Assembly: GCA_963674955.2 (NCBI GenBank)
Contig: CAXXKR010000004.1
Location: 1,302,001-1,366,000, forward strand
Direction of reading: 5' to 3'
DNA: 64,000 nucleotides
Source: G963674955 sp963674955
GTDB lineage: Bacteria; Desulfobacterota; Desulfovibrionia; Desulfovibrionales; Desulfovibrionaceae
Part shown: positions 51,828 through 61,123 of the stretch, piece after piece
Layout: every line of letters starts with the position of its first letter
Position numbering within the stretch: the first letter of the stretch is position 1
Position numbers and translations under genes: made by a program
Notes under the pieces: model-generated
Seen by the model: the letters and a program-made list of their open reading frames with translations, nothing else
What the model was told of the DNA's origin: nothing
Databases searched by the model: none

Positions 51828-52838
51828 ATGGCTGAGAACATATCGCAAATACTTGAAATATTGGCAAAAGGCGAAGCGGTCAACGATGAACAGGCCGACA
51901 TGGTGTTCAACGCCATGATGGACGGAAAACTTGACCCGGCGCAGTCCGGGGCCTTTCTCATGGGCCTCAGGGCCAAGGGCGAGGACTCAACGGAACTGGC
52001 CTCCGGCGTCAGGGCGGGCCTGAGCCACGCCAAAAAAATACCGGGTTTGACCGACAAAAGCCCCTTCAAGTGCATCGATACATGCGGCACGGGCGGCGAC
52101 AACACAAACAGCTTCAACTGCTCCACCGCAGTGGCTTTGATCCTGGCGGACATGGGGCACAAGGTTGTAAAGCACGGCAACCGGGCCGTGTCCTCGTCCT
52201 GCGGCAGCGCGGACGCGCTGGAGGCCTTGGGCGTGCCCCTGAACGTGGAGCCGGAAAAGGTCATGGACGAACTGGACAAAGACAATTTTGTTTTTCTTTT
52301 CGCCCAGGCCTACCACCCGGCCTTCGCCCATATCGCTCCCGTGCGCAAGGCGCTGGGCATCCGCACCCTGTTCAACTTCATGGGACCGCTCCTCAATCCG
52401 GCCCGCCCCACCCATCAACTCATCGGCGTGGGCGACCCCAACGCGCTGATGCTCATGGGCGAAACCATGCTGCTCACAGGCGTTGAAAAGGCATTGATAA
52501 TCCACGGCGCGGGCGGATTCGACGAACTGACCACATTCGGCCCGGCCCGCGGCTATCTCATAGAAAACGGCAGGATGGAAAAGGCCGCTGTCAATCCCGA
52601 CCGTCTGGGCTTTGAGAAGCACAGCCCCGAAGCCGTGCAGGTGAAGGACAAGGACGAGGCCGTGGCCGCCCTCAAGGCCATACTCGGCGGCCACGGGCCA
52701 AAGGCCATGATGGACATGGTCGCCCTGAACCTTGCCGCCTGCCTGCATCTGCTCAACAGCGCCCCCCTGGAGGAATGCGCTGAAACAGCCAAGGCCAAGG
52801 TCGCCAAGGGCCTGGACAGAGGGCTTCCCGGTGCTTGA
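51828..52838 (+). CDS. trpD: anthranilate phosphoribosyltransferase
   Basis: 336 residues. CGTGGDNTNSFNCSTA binds the ribose 5-phosphate donor; VKHGNRAVSSSCGSADALEALG and HPAFAHIAPVRK follow the family. It adds phosphoribose to anthranilate. It starts 15 bases after trpG and overlaps trpC by 8 bases. Confidence 0.97.
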   Translation: MAENISQILEILAKGEAVNDEQADMVFNAMMDGKLDPAQSGAFLMGLRAKGEDSTELASGVRAGLSHAKKIPGLTDKSPFKCIDTCGTGGDNTNSFNCSTAVALILADMGHKVVKHGNRAVSSSCGSADALEALGVPLNVEPEKVMDELDKDNFVFLFAQAYHPAFAHIAPVRKALGIRTLFNFMGPLLNPARPTHQLIGVGDPNALMLMGETMLLTGVEKALIIHGAGGFDELTTFGPARGYLIENGRMEKAAVNPDRLGFEKHSPEAVQVKDKDEAVAALKAILGGHGPKAMMDMVALNLAACLHLLNSAPLEECAETAKAKVAKGLDRGLPGA

Positions 52839-53604
52839 AAAATTCAGAAAGGCCAAGGCCGATGAAATAAAAGCCCTGCACAGGGCCGCCGAATCCGAAA
52901 GTTTGCCCGCCCCCTGGCAGGGAAAACGGGTTTCCTTTTCCGGATCGCTGAGGGACTGCGGCCCGGGCGCGGTAATAGCCGAATACAAGAGGGCCTCGCC
53001 CTCCAAAGGGGAGATAAACCTCTCCCTTTCACCGGAAGCCATCGCCTCCAAATACGCGGCCTCTGGTGCGGCGGCCATATCCGTGCTCACCGAGAGGACC
53101 TACTTCAAGGGCGAACTCGGCTTTCTCAAGGCCATGACCGGACCAGGCCTGCCCCTGCTCAGGAAGGATTTCCTGTTCGACCCGTTGCAGGTGGCGGAGA
53201 CGGCCGCGACACCGGCTTCGGCCCTGTTGCTCATCGTACGCATGTTCGAAAACTCCGCCCATCTGGCCGAAATGATAAACGCGGCCCGCAAAGCCGGCCT
53301 GGAATCCGTGGTGGAGATATTCGCCCCGGAAGAACTGGAAATGGCGCGCGAAGCCGGAGCCGACATAATTCAAGTCAACAACCGCGACCTGGACACCCTG
53401 GCCACGGACCTGGACAATTCCAGGGAAATGATCAGGCGCAAGGGGTCTGAACTGTGGATTTGCGCCAGCGGAATCGAGACTTCCGGCCAAGTGCGCGAAA
53501 TGGCAGGGCTGGGATTCGACGCCGTGCTGGTGGGCACCTCGCTCATGCGCGAGAACGATCCCGGAGCGGCGCTCAAATCCCTGACCGGGAGAAAGGCGAA
53601 ATGA
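52831..53604 (+). CDS. trpC: indole-3-glycerol-phosphate synthase
   Basis: 257 residues from GTG 52831, inside the end of trpD; GAGGG lies 7-9 bases upstream. An earlier in-frame start would read antisensical residues within trpD. The (beta-alpha)8 motifs VIAEYKRASPSKGEINL, ISVLTERTYFKG, LLRKDFLFD, VEIFAPEELE and QVNNRDLDT are intact. It closes the indole ring. It overlaps trpF by 4 bases. Confidence 0.96.
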   Translation: MLEKFRKAKADEIKALHRAAESESLPAPWQGKRVSFSGSLRDCGPGAVIAEYKRASPSKGEINLSLSPEAIASKYAASGAAAISVLTERTYFKGELGFLKAMTGPGLPLLRKDFLFDPLQVAETAATPASALLLIVRMFENSAHLAEMINAARKAGLESVVEIFAPEELEMAREAGADIIQVNNRDLDTLATDLDNSREMIRRKGSELWICASGIETSGQVREMAGLGFDAVLVGTSLMRENDPGAALKSLTGRKAK

Positions 53605-54224
53605 AAAGCAAGGGCCCGCTGATCAAGGTCTGCGGCATAACCAACGGCCCGGACGCGGCCATGTGCATCGAACACGGGGTGGATCTCATGGGATTCATTT
53701 TCCACCCTGGGAGTCCGCGCAACGTCGAGACCGCCTTTCCGGCCTCCATCAAGACCGACAGGCTGCTCAAGGTCGGAGTCTTCGTGAAACAGACCGCAGA
53801 CGAAATAAACGAGATAATGGAGAAGTCCGGCCTGGACCTGGCCCAGCTGCACGGCGGGCAGGACCCTGAATTCTGCCGCGAGGTCGGAACCAAGCGGGTC
53901 ATCAAGGCGATCTGGCCCGACGGCTACGAGTCGAAAGATGAATTCCAGGCCGACCTGGACCGTTTTGCCCCGGTCTGCCGCTTCCTGCTCTTCGATTCAG
54001 GAAAATCCGGGGGCGGACATGGAACGTCCATTGATTTTACAAAACTTCAAGATGTTGAAATAAAAAATGTTTGGTTCGTTGCAGGCGGAATAAGCCCTGA
54101 AAATGTTGAACAGGTTCTGGGCCTGAACCCAAACGGCCTGGACCTCAATTCAGGGGTCGAAACGTCACCGGGCCTAAAAGACGAGACTAAATTGAAACAG
54201 GTTCTGGCCAAGGTCCGCGCCTGA
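53601..54224 (+). CDS. trpF: phosphoribosylanthranilate isomerase
   Basis: 207 residues from ATG 53601, overlapping the trpC stop (ATGA). IKVCGITNGPDAAM carries the catalytic Cys; GFIFHPGSPRNV, LAQLHGG, LLFDSGKSGGGHG and VAGGISPENV are the usual barrel loops. The final loop LNSGVETSPGLKDE is conserved. It converts phosphoribosylanthranilate to the carboxyphenylamino deoxyribulose phosphate. Confidence 0.96.
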   Translation: MKSKGPLIKVCGITNGPDAAMCIEHGVDLMGFIFHPGSPRNVETAFPASIKTDRLLKVGVFVKQTADEINEIMEKSGLDLAQLHGGQDPEFCREVGTKRVIKAIWPDGYESKDEFQADLDRFAPVCRFLLFDSGKSGGGHGTSIDFTKLQDVEIKNVWFVAGGISPENVEQVLGLNPNGLDLNSGVETSPGLKDETKLKQVLAKVRA

Positions 54225-54237
54225 TTTGGAGGGATAG

Positions 54238-55401
54238 ATGAAAAAAGGTTATTTCGGAGACTTCGGCGGCCAGTTCATACCGGAACTGCTCATGCCGCCT
54301 CTGCTGGAACTGGAAAAGGCCATGGAGACCATCGGCAAGACCGATGAATTCCAGAACGAACTGGCCGCGATCCTGCGCGACAACGTTGGCCGTCCCTCGG
54401 CCATCACTTTCTGCCCCAACCTCTCAAAGGACACGGGCGTGGACATCTGGCTCAAGCGCGAAGACCTGAACCATTCCGGCGCGCACAAGATAAACAACAC
54501 CCTGGGCCAGGCAATGCTGGCCAAAAAGATGGGCAAGGAAGTGCTGCTGGCCGAGACAGGCGCGGGCATGCACGGCGTGGCCACGGCCACGGCTGCGGCC
54601 ATGATGGACATGAAGTGCCTTATCTACATGGGAGCGACCGATATCGAGCGCCAGTCCTTGAACGTCCGGCGCATGGAGCTCCTGGGGGCCGAGATCGTTT
54701 CCGTGGAATCCGGGACAAAGACCCTGAAGGACGCCATCAACGCGGCCCTGCGCCGCTGGATCGCGGACCAGCGCACCACCCACTACTGCTTCGGCACGGC
54801 AGCCGGACCGCACCCCTTCCCCCTTCTGGTGCGCCAACTCCAGGCCGTCATCAGCCTGGAAGCGCGCGCCCAGTTCCTGGAACGCACCGGCATACTTCCC
54901 GACGCTGTCTGCGCCTGCGTTGGAGGCGGCTCCAACGCCATCGGCATGTTCCATCATTTCATCCAGGACGAGACAGTGCGCATCGTGGGCGTCGAGGCCG
55001 CGGGCACCGGAGAGCCGGGCTGCTTCAATTCAGCGCCCCTGAACCTCGGCACGGACGGCGTTCTGCACGGAATGCTGACCAAGCTTTTGCAAACCGAGGA
55101 CGGACAGATACTCCCCTCCCACTCCATCGCCCCAGGCCTGGACTATCCCGGAGTGGGGCCGGAACACGCCCACCTGGAAGCCATTGGCCGGGTCGATTAC
55201 GTGACCATCAACGACTCCCAGGCCCTGAAAGCGTTCCAGACCCTTTCCAGGCGCGAGGGCATCATCCCGGCCCTGGAAAGCTCCCACGCCGTTGCCTGGC
55301 CCCTGGAAAACAGCGAAGAGCTCAAAGGCAGTTCCGTTCTGATCTGCCTTTCCGGACGCGGGGACAAGGACATGGGCATTGTTGAAGAACTACTTGGATA
55401 A
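54238..55401 (+). CDS. trpB: tryptophan synthase beta chain
   Basis: 387 residues of the TrpB1 type. K84 in HKINN is the PLP lysine, GGGSNAIG holds the phosphate, and the later GVEAAG and GRGDKD blocks are present. The catalytic Glu E106 is in ETGAGMHG, where Met111 replaces the Gln found in enteric and most other TrpB proteins. It joins indole and serine. TrpA follows 18 bases later as its partner. Confidence 0.96.
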   Translation: MKKGYFGDFGGQFIPELLMPPLLELEKAMETIGKTDEFQNELAAILRDNVGRPSAITFCPNLSKDTGVDIWLKREDLNHSGAHKINNTLGQAMLAKKMGKEVLLAETGAGMHGVATATAAAMMDMKCLIYMGATDIERQSLNVRRMELLGAEIVSVESGTKTLKDAINAALRRWIADQRTTHYCFGTAAGPHPFPLLVRQLQAVISLEARAQFLERTGILPDAVCACVGGGSNAIGMFHHFIQDETVRIVGVEAAGTGEPGCFNSAPLNLGTDGVLHGMLTKLLQTEDGQILPSHSIAPGLDYPGVGPEHAHLEAIGRVDYVTINDSQALKAFQTLSRREGIIPALESSHAVAWPLENSEELKGSSVLICLSGRGDKDMGIVEELLG

Positions 55402-55419
55402 ATCACAGGAGAACGAAAA

Positions 55420-56184
55420 ATGACGTCACCATTGACGACAAACATACGCAGAGCCACGGACGCGGGCCGGGTGGCCCTCATCCCCTTCCTTCCGGCCGGA
55501 TACCCGGACAAGAAACGATTCTGGAAGGAACTGGAAATGCTGGACAAGGCCGGGGCCGCAGTGATCGAGATCGGAATGCCCTTCTCCGACCCCGTGGCCG
55601 ACGGCCCGGTGGTGGAAAAGGCTTCCCTCAAATGCCTGGATGACGGAATAAACCTGAAATGGATTATGGACGGCCTCAAGGAGCGCAAAGGGCTGTTCAA
55701 GGCCGCCCTGCTGCTCATGGGCTATCTCAACCCGGTCTATCAATTCGGAGTGAAGGAATTCGCCAAGGAAGCCTCCGAAGGCGGAGTCTCCGGCCTGATC
55801 ATCGCGGACCTGCCCTTCGAGGAATCCGACTTTGTCAAGGAAGCCCTGAAGCCCCAAGGCATCTCGCTGGTGCCGCTGGTGGGCCTGAACACCTCGCCGG
55901 AGCGCATGCGCCTGTATGCCAAAGACGCAACGGGTTTCGCCTATTTCGTGTCCGTGCTGGGCACAACGGGCCAGCGCGAATCACTGCCCGGAGAAATCAG
56001 GGAAATGATCATCCAGGCCAGGGAGATATTCGACATACCCGTGGCCCTGGGCTTCGGCCTGAAAAGGCCGGAACAGTTGAAAGAGCTTGAAGGGCTGGTG
56101 GACGCGGCCGTGTTCGGCTCCGCCCTCATCTCGCACATCGACCAGGGCGGGGACAGCGCAGGATTCATGAAGGCCTGGGAATAA
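55420..56184 (+). CDS. trpA: tryptophan synthase alpha chain
   Basis: 254 residues. IEIGMPFSDPVADGP supplies the catalytic E50 and D61. LLLMGYLNPVYQFGV and the phosphate loop GFGLKRPEQL match the family. VSVLGTTG replaces the more usual VSRAGVTG. It releases indole from indole-3-glycerol phosphate into TrpB. It is the last operon gene; its stop is adjacent to that of the convergent prepilin peptidase gene, with no terminator between. Confidence 0.95.
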   Translation: MTSPLTTNIRRATDAGRVALIPFLPAGYPDKKRFWKELEMLDKAGAAVIEIGMPFSDPVADGPVVEKASLKCLDDGINLKWIMDGLKERKGLFKAALLLMGYLNPVYQFGVKEFAKEASEGGVSGLIIADLPFEESDFVKEALKPQGISLVPLVGLNTSPERMRLYAKDATGFAYFVSVLGTTGQRESLPGEIREMIIQAREIFDIPVALGFGLKRPEQLKELEGLVDAAVFGSALISHIDQGGDSAGFMKAWE

Positions 56185-56970
56185 TCAACTCAGATACCAG
56201 CGCCAGAAATCCGTTCCATAGAGAATGGAAAACATGGCGCCGAGACAGAGAAACGGTCCGAAGGGAATGCGGGTTCTGAAACCCGCGTTGCCGGGCCGGA
56301 AGATGAAGTACAGGCTGGCCGCCAAAGCGCCGAGGGATGCGATGCTGATGACCAGGGGCAGGGACGAGGGACCAAGCAAGGCCCCAATGAGGAACATGAG
56401 CTTCACATCGCCGGTGCCTATGCCCTCCTCGCCTTTTCTGATCAAGCGGTAGAGCCTTTGCAGCAGGAAAAAAGAGCCGCCGCCCAGAAGCGAACCAGCC
56501 AGGGAAACGCGCCAGTCCATGCCCAGGACCAGCCAGGCCGAGGCAAAGGCCAGGGGGATTCCCGCCAGGGTCAGACGGTCCGGAAGGATGTAGATTTCAA
56601 GATCAATGAGGCTGGCCACGATGAATATGCCGCCAAAAAGCATGAACACCAGCCAGGCCGGGGAAGGGCCGAACTTGAAGGCCAGGGCCACGGCCCATAA
56701 CGAGGTGAACATCTCCGTCAGGGGATATTTCAGGCCTATGGACTCAAAGCAGACCCGGCACCGACCGCAAAGAAGCATGAACCCGACAAGGGGAATGCTC
56801 TCCCACAGGGCCAGCGTCCTGCCGCAATGGCGGCACACGGGCCGCAGGGGGTTGAACAGGGAAATCCGGTTCACGTAGCGAAAGGCGCAGGAAGCATAGA
56901 AACCGCCCAGCACCAGCCCCGCAACGGCGGACAGGATCAAAAAGGCGATGGCGTTGGCTGACTGGATCAT
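56185..56970 (-). CDS. prepilin peptidase (A24 leader peptidase/methyltransferase)
   Basis: 261 residues from ATG 56970, set by an AGGTGGGAAC site; longer upstream frames are antisense to paaK and rejected. It has about seven membrane segments. The N-terminal cytoplasmic domain holds CRHC and CGRCRVC zinc-type pairs. The aspartates are in SLIDLEIYILPDRL and GIGTGDVKLMFLIGALLG, as required by PilD/TadV peptidases. It cuts the leader of type IV pilins or type II secretion pseudopilins and N-methylates them. No pilin genes are adjacent. Confidence 0.95.
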   Translation of the reverse strand: MIQSANAIAFLILSAVAGLVLGGFYASCAFRYVNRISLFNPLRPVCRHCGRTLALWESIPLVGFMLLCGRCRVCFESIGLKYPLTEMFTSLWAVALAFKFGPSPAWLVFMLFGGIFIVASLIDLEIYILPDRLTLAGIPLAFASAWLVLGMDWRVSLAGSLLGGGSFFLLQRLYRLIRKGEEGIGTGDVKLMFLIGALLGPSSLPLVISIASLGALAASLYFIFRPGNAGFRTRIPFGPFLCLGAMFSILYGTDFWRWYLS

Positions 56971-57087
56971 GTTCCCACCTGCACGGGCTTGAAGAACTCC
57001 GTGTTTTGCTGCATGAATACGGGACTCGACCAATATTTGCGAATTTCGGATTTTATACAAGGCGCAAGAGAATGAAAAGGAGAGATT

Positions 57088-58377
57088 ATGGGCCGGGACT
57101 ATAGATTTCTGCCTGAACTGAGCCGGGAACAAATAGCGGACAGGCAGCTTGAAGGGCTGAAATGGACCGTTGACCACGTTCTCGCCGGCAGCCCGCAATA
57201 TCAGGAAATGCTCAAGAATTCCGGCCTGGAACCGGGTTGCATCCAAAGCCTTGACGACCTTCAGGACCTGCCCTTCACCACTGCCGACGATCTTCGCGCC
57301 GGATATCCCCTGCCCCTGCTTTCCGTGCCGGAAGAGGACGTTGTCCGCATCCACGGTTCCAGCGGCACAACCGGCAAGCGAAAAATCCTGGCCTATACCC
57401 AAAAAGACATCGATGTCTGGAAAAACAGCTTCGCCCGCTGCTATGAACTGACCGGCCTGACCACTCTGGACCGGGTGCAGATTTGCGTGGGCTACGGACT
57501 CTGGACCGCCGGAGCGGGTTTCCAGTTGGGCTGCGAACATTTCGGGGCCATGACCCTGCCCGTGGGGCCGGGACTTCTGGACATCCAGCTCCAGATGCTC
57601 ACCGATCTCGGCACCACCTGCCTCTGCTCCACCGCCTCCATGGCCCTGCTCATGGGCGAGGAAGTGCAAAAGCACGGCCTAAAGGACAAGATAAAACTCA
57701 AGAAATGCATCTTCGGCGCCGAGGCCCACACCCCGAAAATGCGCGAAAGGTTCGAGGCCTCTCTCGGAATAGAGGACAGCTACGACATCGCGGGCATGAC
57801 CGAACTCTACGGGCCGGGCGCGGGCATCGAATGCAACGCCCATAACGGCATCCACTACTGGGCCGACATCTTCATCCTGGAAATCCTTGACCCGGAAACA
57901 CTCAAGCCAGTTGAACCGGGGGAAGTGGGCGAAATGGTGGTCACCACCCTGTGCAAGGAGGCCTCGCCCCTGATCCGCTACCGCACCCGCGACCTGACGA
58001 GGCTCATACCCGGCGACTGCGACTGCGGCTGCACCATGCCCAGGCACGATGTAATCCAGGGCCGTTCCGACGACATGTTCATCTTCCGGGGCGTGAACAT
58101 CTACCCCGGACAGATCGCGTCTGTGCTCAGCAAGTTTCCGGAACTAAGCTCCGAATACCAGATACTGTTGCGCAGGCAGGACGGCCTGGACCATATGAAA
58201 ATCAAGGTCGAACGGGAGACGGCCGCCGCCGGCGTCGAGGGGTTGGACAAGCGGGTCTCGGCTGAAATCCGCAGCCAGATACTGGTGCGCAGCGAAATCG
58301 AGATAGCCCAGCCCGGAGAGTTGCCCAGAAGCTTCGCCAAGACCAAGAGGGTCCTGGACGAGAGAAACGAGGAGTAG
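57088..58377 (+). CDS. phenylacetate-CoA ligase family (PaaK-like) enzyme
   Basis: 429 residues. SSGTTGKRKILAYT is the ATP loop, and YGPGAGIE with the late RSDDMFIFRGVNIYPGQI define the PaaK type. Members activate phenylacetate or other aryl and alkyl acids as CoA thioesters through an acyl-AMP. Next to no paa catabolic genes, so an arylacetate formed from aromatic amino acids is a possible substrate, only by analogy with indolepyruvate ferredoxin oxidoreductase organisms. GGAG precedes ATG 57088, and a BNR-repeat gene follows 32 bases later. Confidence 0.9.
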   Translation: MGRDYRFLPELSREQIADRQLEGLKWTVDHVLAGSPQYQEMLKNSGLEPGCIQSLDDLQDLPFTTADDLRAGYPLPLLSVPEEDVVRIHGSSGTTGKRKILAYTQKDIDVWKNSFARCYELTGLTTLDRVQICVGYGLWTAGAGFQLGCEHFGAMTLPVGPGLLDIQLQMLTDLGTTCLCSTASMALLMGEEVQKHGLKDKIKLKKCIFGAEAHTPKMRERFEASLGIEDSYDIAGMTELYGPGAGIECNAHNGIHYWADIFILEILDPETLKPVEPGEVGEMVVTTLCKEASPLIRYRTRDLTRLIPGDCDCGCTMPRHDVIQGRSDDMFIFRGVNIYPGQIASVLSKFPELSSEYQILLRRQDGLDHMKIKVERETAAAGVEGLDKRVSAEIRSQILVRSEIEIAQPGELPRSFAKTKRVLDERNEE

Positions 58378-58409
58378 GCCTCGAGTCAACAAATTTAGGG
58401 AGGCGGACC

Positions 58410-59966
58410 ATGCCGACGTTGACCAACGACAGCGAACGCCATGTGCTGATCGACAAGCGCGAGGGCCACTACATCTGCTTTCCCGATGTCTGCGTTGCGC
58501 CCAACGGGGACCTGCTGGCCGTTTACAACGAATTCGACCGGCACGTGGGCACCCGGCGCAGGCTCCTGCTGAAAAGAAGCCGTGACCGGGGCAGGACATG
58601 GTCCGATCCGGTCTACCTGCGCTCCGACACCAGCCACTGCCCCCGGTTGACCCTGCTCAGCGGCGGGCAGCTGGTCATTCTGGACGACGCCGGGCATCAG
58701 GTTCTCTGGAGCATGGACTCCGGCCTGACCTGGTCCCAGCACGGCATGGGCAACGCGACCCACGGCCTGCTGGACAGGATAATCGAACTGGATCACGAAA
58801 CCCTGCTTACAACCGGCCACAGCCATCGCGGCGCATACCCCCATCCCAAGACCCGCCAGCCCAGCACGGAACAGATGGTCTACATCTCGGAAAACAGGGG
58901 CCGGAAATGGACCCCCTACTCGGTCATGGCCTACGAAAAATGGCTGGTGCTCTGCGAAGCCTCCATGACCATGCTCCCCGACGGTTCCCTGCTGGCCCTG
59001 ATGCGGGAAAACAGCCACGTCTACGAACCCATGTACAAATGCCTGAGCCGCGACTCCGGGCGCACATGGTCAGCCCCGTCCCCGACTCCGCTCATCGGCC
59101 ACAGGCCCACAATGGGTCTGACAAAGAGCGGCAAACTGCTGGTCACCTATCGCGACGTGGGTCCTTGCGGCGGGACAGCCGCCTGGATCGGCGATGTTGA
59201 CGAGCTTGACGAGTTCGCTGTCCACAGCCTGACGCCGGACCCCGAGGTTCCAGCCCTTACTGCCGATGGAATGCTCATAAAAAGCGAGTCCGGCACGGAT
59301 TCCCTTGCGAGATTCGCGCTGAGGCCCATGACCGACACCGAGACGGCCAAGGCGGAACTGGTGGCCGAGGTCAGGGTGGACGAGGCCGAGGACAAGGCCT
59401 GCGGCATGAGGCTGGGCGTCTGGTGGAAGATATTCCCGGACAGAATCCAGGCCGAACTTGACGACGCTCCCGACGGGAAACAGCCCAAACCCGTAAAGAT
59501 CAAGCCGGGCCTGTTCAACACCCTGCGCATCGTCTATCACGAGGGACTCTGCACCCTCTCGGTCAACGGACGGAAACGGATGAGCGTTGCCGCCGACCCC
59601 ATGCGGGCCAACACCAGGGCCATCATGTTCGGCACCATTTCACCCAAAGAGGAAAACGCCGGGCAAAGCGTCTGGAAGAGCGTGAAATTGTCCGTCAACG
59701 AGCCGACCTATGGCCGCGACTACAGTTGGGAATGGGACCACTCAATGGGCAGGCCGGACGAGTATGTGCGTTCAAGGGTGCTGGAACTGAAAAACGACCG
59801 CTTCGCCTCCCACCCGGACTTCGGCTACTCGGGCTGGGCCGAAACCGAGCCGGGAGCGTTCTTCTGCGCATATCACCACGGCGGCGGCGGGGACCCGGAC
59901 TACGAGCCGGGTCTTTCCTCCCACGTCATGGGAACCATGTTCAGCGAAAGGGATTTCAAGCCCTGA
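58410..59966 (+). CDS. sialidase-like BNR/Asp-box repeat protein
   Basis: 518 residues. Four Asp-box repeats (SXDXGXTW) are visible in the first half: SRDRGRTWS, SMDSGLTW, SENRGRKW and SRDSGRTWS, the mark of a six-bladed propeller of the sialidase type. Residues about 270-420 look like an inserted carbohydrate-binding or lectin-like fold. No signal peptide is present, so it should be cytoplasmic unless exported with help. Whether it cuts sialic acid is not shown; the usual RIP motif and arginine triad were not identified with confidence. It is probably co-transcribed with the CoA-ligase gene. Confidence 0.8.
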   Translation: MPTLTNDSERHVLIDKREGHYICFPDVCVAPNGDLLAVYNEFDRHVGTRRRLLLKRSRDRGRTWSDPVYLRSDTSHCPRLTLLSGGQLVILDDAGHQVLWSMDSGLTWSQHGMGNATHGLLDRIIELDHETLLTTGHSHRGAYPHPKTRQPSTEQMVYISENRGRKWTPYSVMAYEKWLVLCEASMTMLPDGSLLALMRENSHVYEPMYKCLSRDSGRTWSAPSPTPLIGHRPTMGLTKSGKLLVTYRDVGPCGGTAAWIGDVDELDEFAVHSLTPDPEVPALTADGMLIKSESGTDSLARFALRPMTDTETAKAELVAEVRVDEAEDKACGMRLGVWWKIFPDRIQAELDDAPDGKQPKPVKIKPGLFNTLRIVYHEGLCTLSVNGRKRMSVAADPMRANTRAIMFGTISPKEENAGQSVWKSVKLSVNEPTYGRDYSWEWDHSMGRPDEYVRSRVLELKNDRFASHPDFGYSGWAETEPGAFFCAYHHGGGGDPDYEPGLSSHVMGTMFSERDFKP

Positions 59967-59967
59967 A

Positions 59968-60966
59968 TCAGGAAGGTATCCCGCCTTCAGCCCTGAGCCA
60001 GTTGACCGTGTCCTTGAGAGCCGGGGCGCAGGGACGATAGTTCAGCCCCAGATCCCTGGCCGACCTGCTGCCGTCGAAACGAAAGGCGCGGCGGGTCAGT
60101 TTCACGCCGGTGACCGTGGCCATGGGCGTGCGGCCCGTGATGTTGGTGCAGACCCATTCCTCGGCGCAGGCGAACGATAATGCCAGCCAATAGGGAACCT
60201 TGTGTTTCGGCGCGGGCATGCCTGTTATGCGGCCCAGTTCGTCGAAGATGCCCTTGACCGTCCAGTTCTCGTTTGAAAGCAGGTAGCGCCTGCCGATCTC
60301 GCCCTTGAGCGCGGCGGCCCAGATGCCTTGGGCCGAGTCGCGAACGTCGATGAGGTTGATCTCCGCGTCCAGGTAGGCCTTGAATTTTCCGCTGCAGAAG
60401 TCCCGGACCATTCTGGTGGGCGGCCCCATGTGCCTGTCCCCCGCCCCGATGGGCACGGTGGGGCTGGCGATGACCACGGGCAACCCCTCGGCGGCGGCCT
60501 TGCGTGCGGCCTCCTCCGCCTGCCACTTGCTGCGGCAGTAGGGACCGATCATGTCCTCGATGCGGGTCACGGTCTGGTCGTTGATCACGCCGGGCCGGTC
60601 GGATGTGAGTATGGATTCGGTGGAGACATGCACGATGCGCTTGGCCCCAACTGCGCGGGCCGCCTCGAGCACGTTGCGCGTGCCCTGGTGGTTGACCTGC
60701 TCGAAGTCGCCGGAATCGCGCGCCCAGAGATTGGGATTGGCCGCGAGGTGCAAAACTATTTCGCAGCCCTGGGCAGCCCTTTCCACCGAAGCCCGGTCCC
60801 GGATGTCGCCGGGTATGAGGTCCACGTCGTGGTCCGGCAGCTGGGGGTTGGGCGTATCCGAATAGGACAGCACCTTGACCTTCAAGCCCTGATCCACAAG
60901 GAGATTGACCAGATGCGAGCCGATGAACCCGGCCCCGCCGGTCACGAAAACAGTACCCGATTTCAT
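59968..60966 (-). CDS. NAD-dependent epimerase/dehydratase (extended SDR)
   Basis: 332 residues from ATG 60966 with GGTGGAAG upstream. The start TVFVTGGAGFIGSHLVNLLVD is the NAD site; the catalytic pair is in YCRSKWQAE (Tyr, Lys), and the Ser in HVSTES. The remainder resembles hopanoid-type sugar epimerases and dihydroflavonol reductase-like proteins more than classical GalE. The substrate is unknown. It ends one base from the stop of the BNR-repeat gene, tail to tail. Confidence 0.88.
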   Translation of the reverse strand: MKSGTVFVTGGAGFIGSHLVNLLVDQGLKVKVLSYSDTPNPQLPDHDVDLIPGDIRDRASVERAAQGCEIVLHLAANPNLWARDSGDFEQVNHQGTRNVLEAARAVGAKRIVHVSTESILTSDRPGVINDQTVTRIEDMIGPYCRSKWQAEEAARKAAAEGLPVVIASPTVPIGAGDRHMGPPTRMVRDFCSGKFKAYLDAEINLIDVRDSAQGIWAAALKGEIGRRYLLSNENWTVKGIFDELGRITGMPAPKHKVPYWLALSFACAEEWVCTNITGRTPMATVTGVKLTRRAFRFDGSRSARDLGLNYRPCAPALKDTVNWLRAEGGIPS

Positions 60967-61051
60967 ATTCTTCCACCTGAAATTATTCTTGCGACCGCCG
61001 GACAAGCAGTCCGGCCCGAAACGTAAGAGAGGCTATAGCCGAGACAGGCTC

Positions 61052-61084
61052 AAAAAAAAAGGGGGCGCGAAAAACGCAACCCCC
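61052..61084 (-). terminator. Rho-independent terminator of the aldolase gene
   Basis: On the minus strand GGGGG and GCG arms pair with CGC and CCCCC around an A/T-rich loop with a small internal loop. Nine Ts follow (the A run at 61052-61060). It lies about 40 bases after the aldolase stop. Confidence 0.85.
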
Positions 61085-61123
61085 GGAGGTCCTGTGGTCA
61101 CAAAAGATCAACCGTCAAAAGCA

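Noticed and set aside
56971..57675. N-terminal extension of the prepilin peptidase frame
   Set aside because: It would lie antisense to the PaaK-like gene and precede a good start at 56970 with its own ribosome site.
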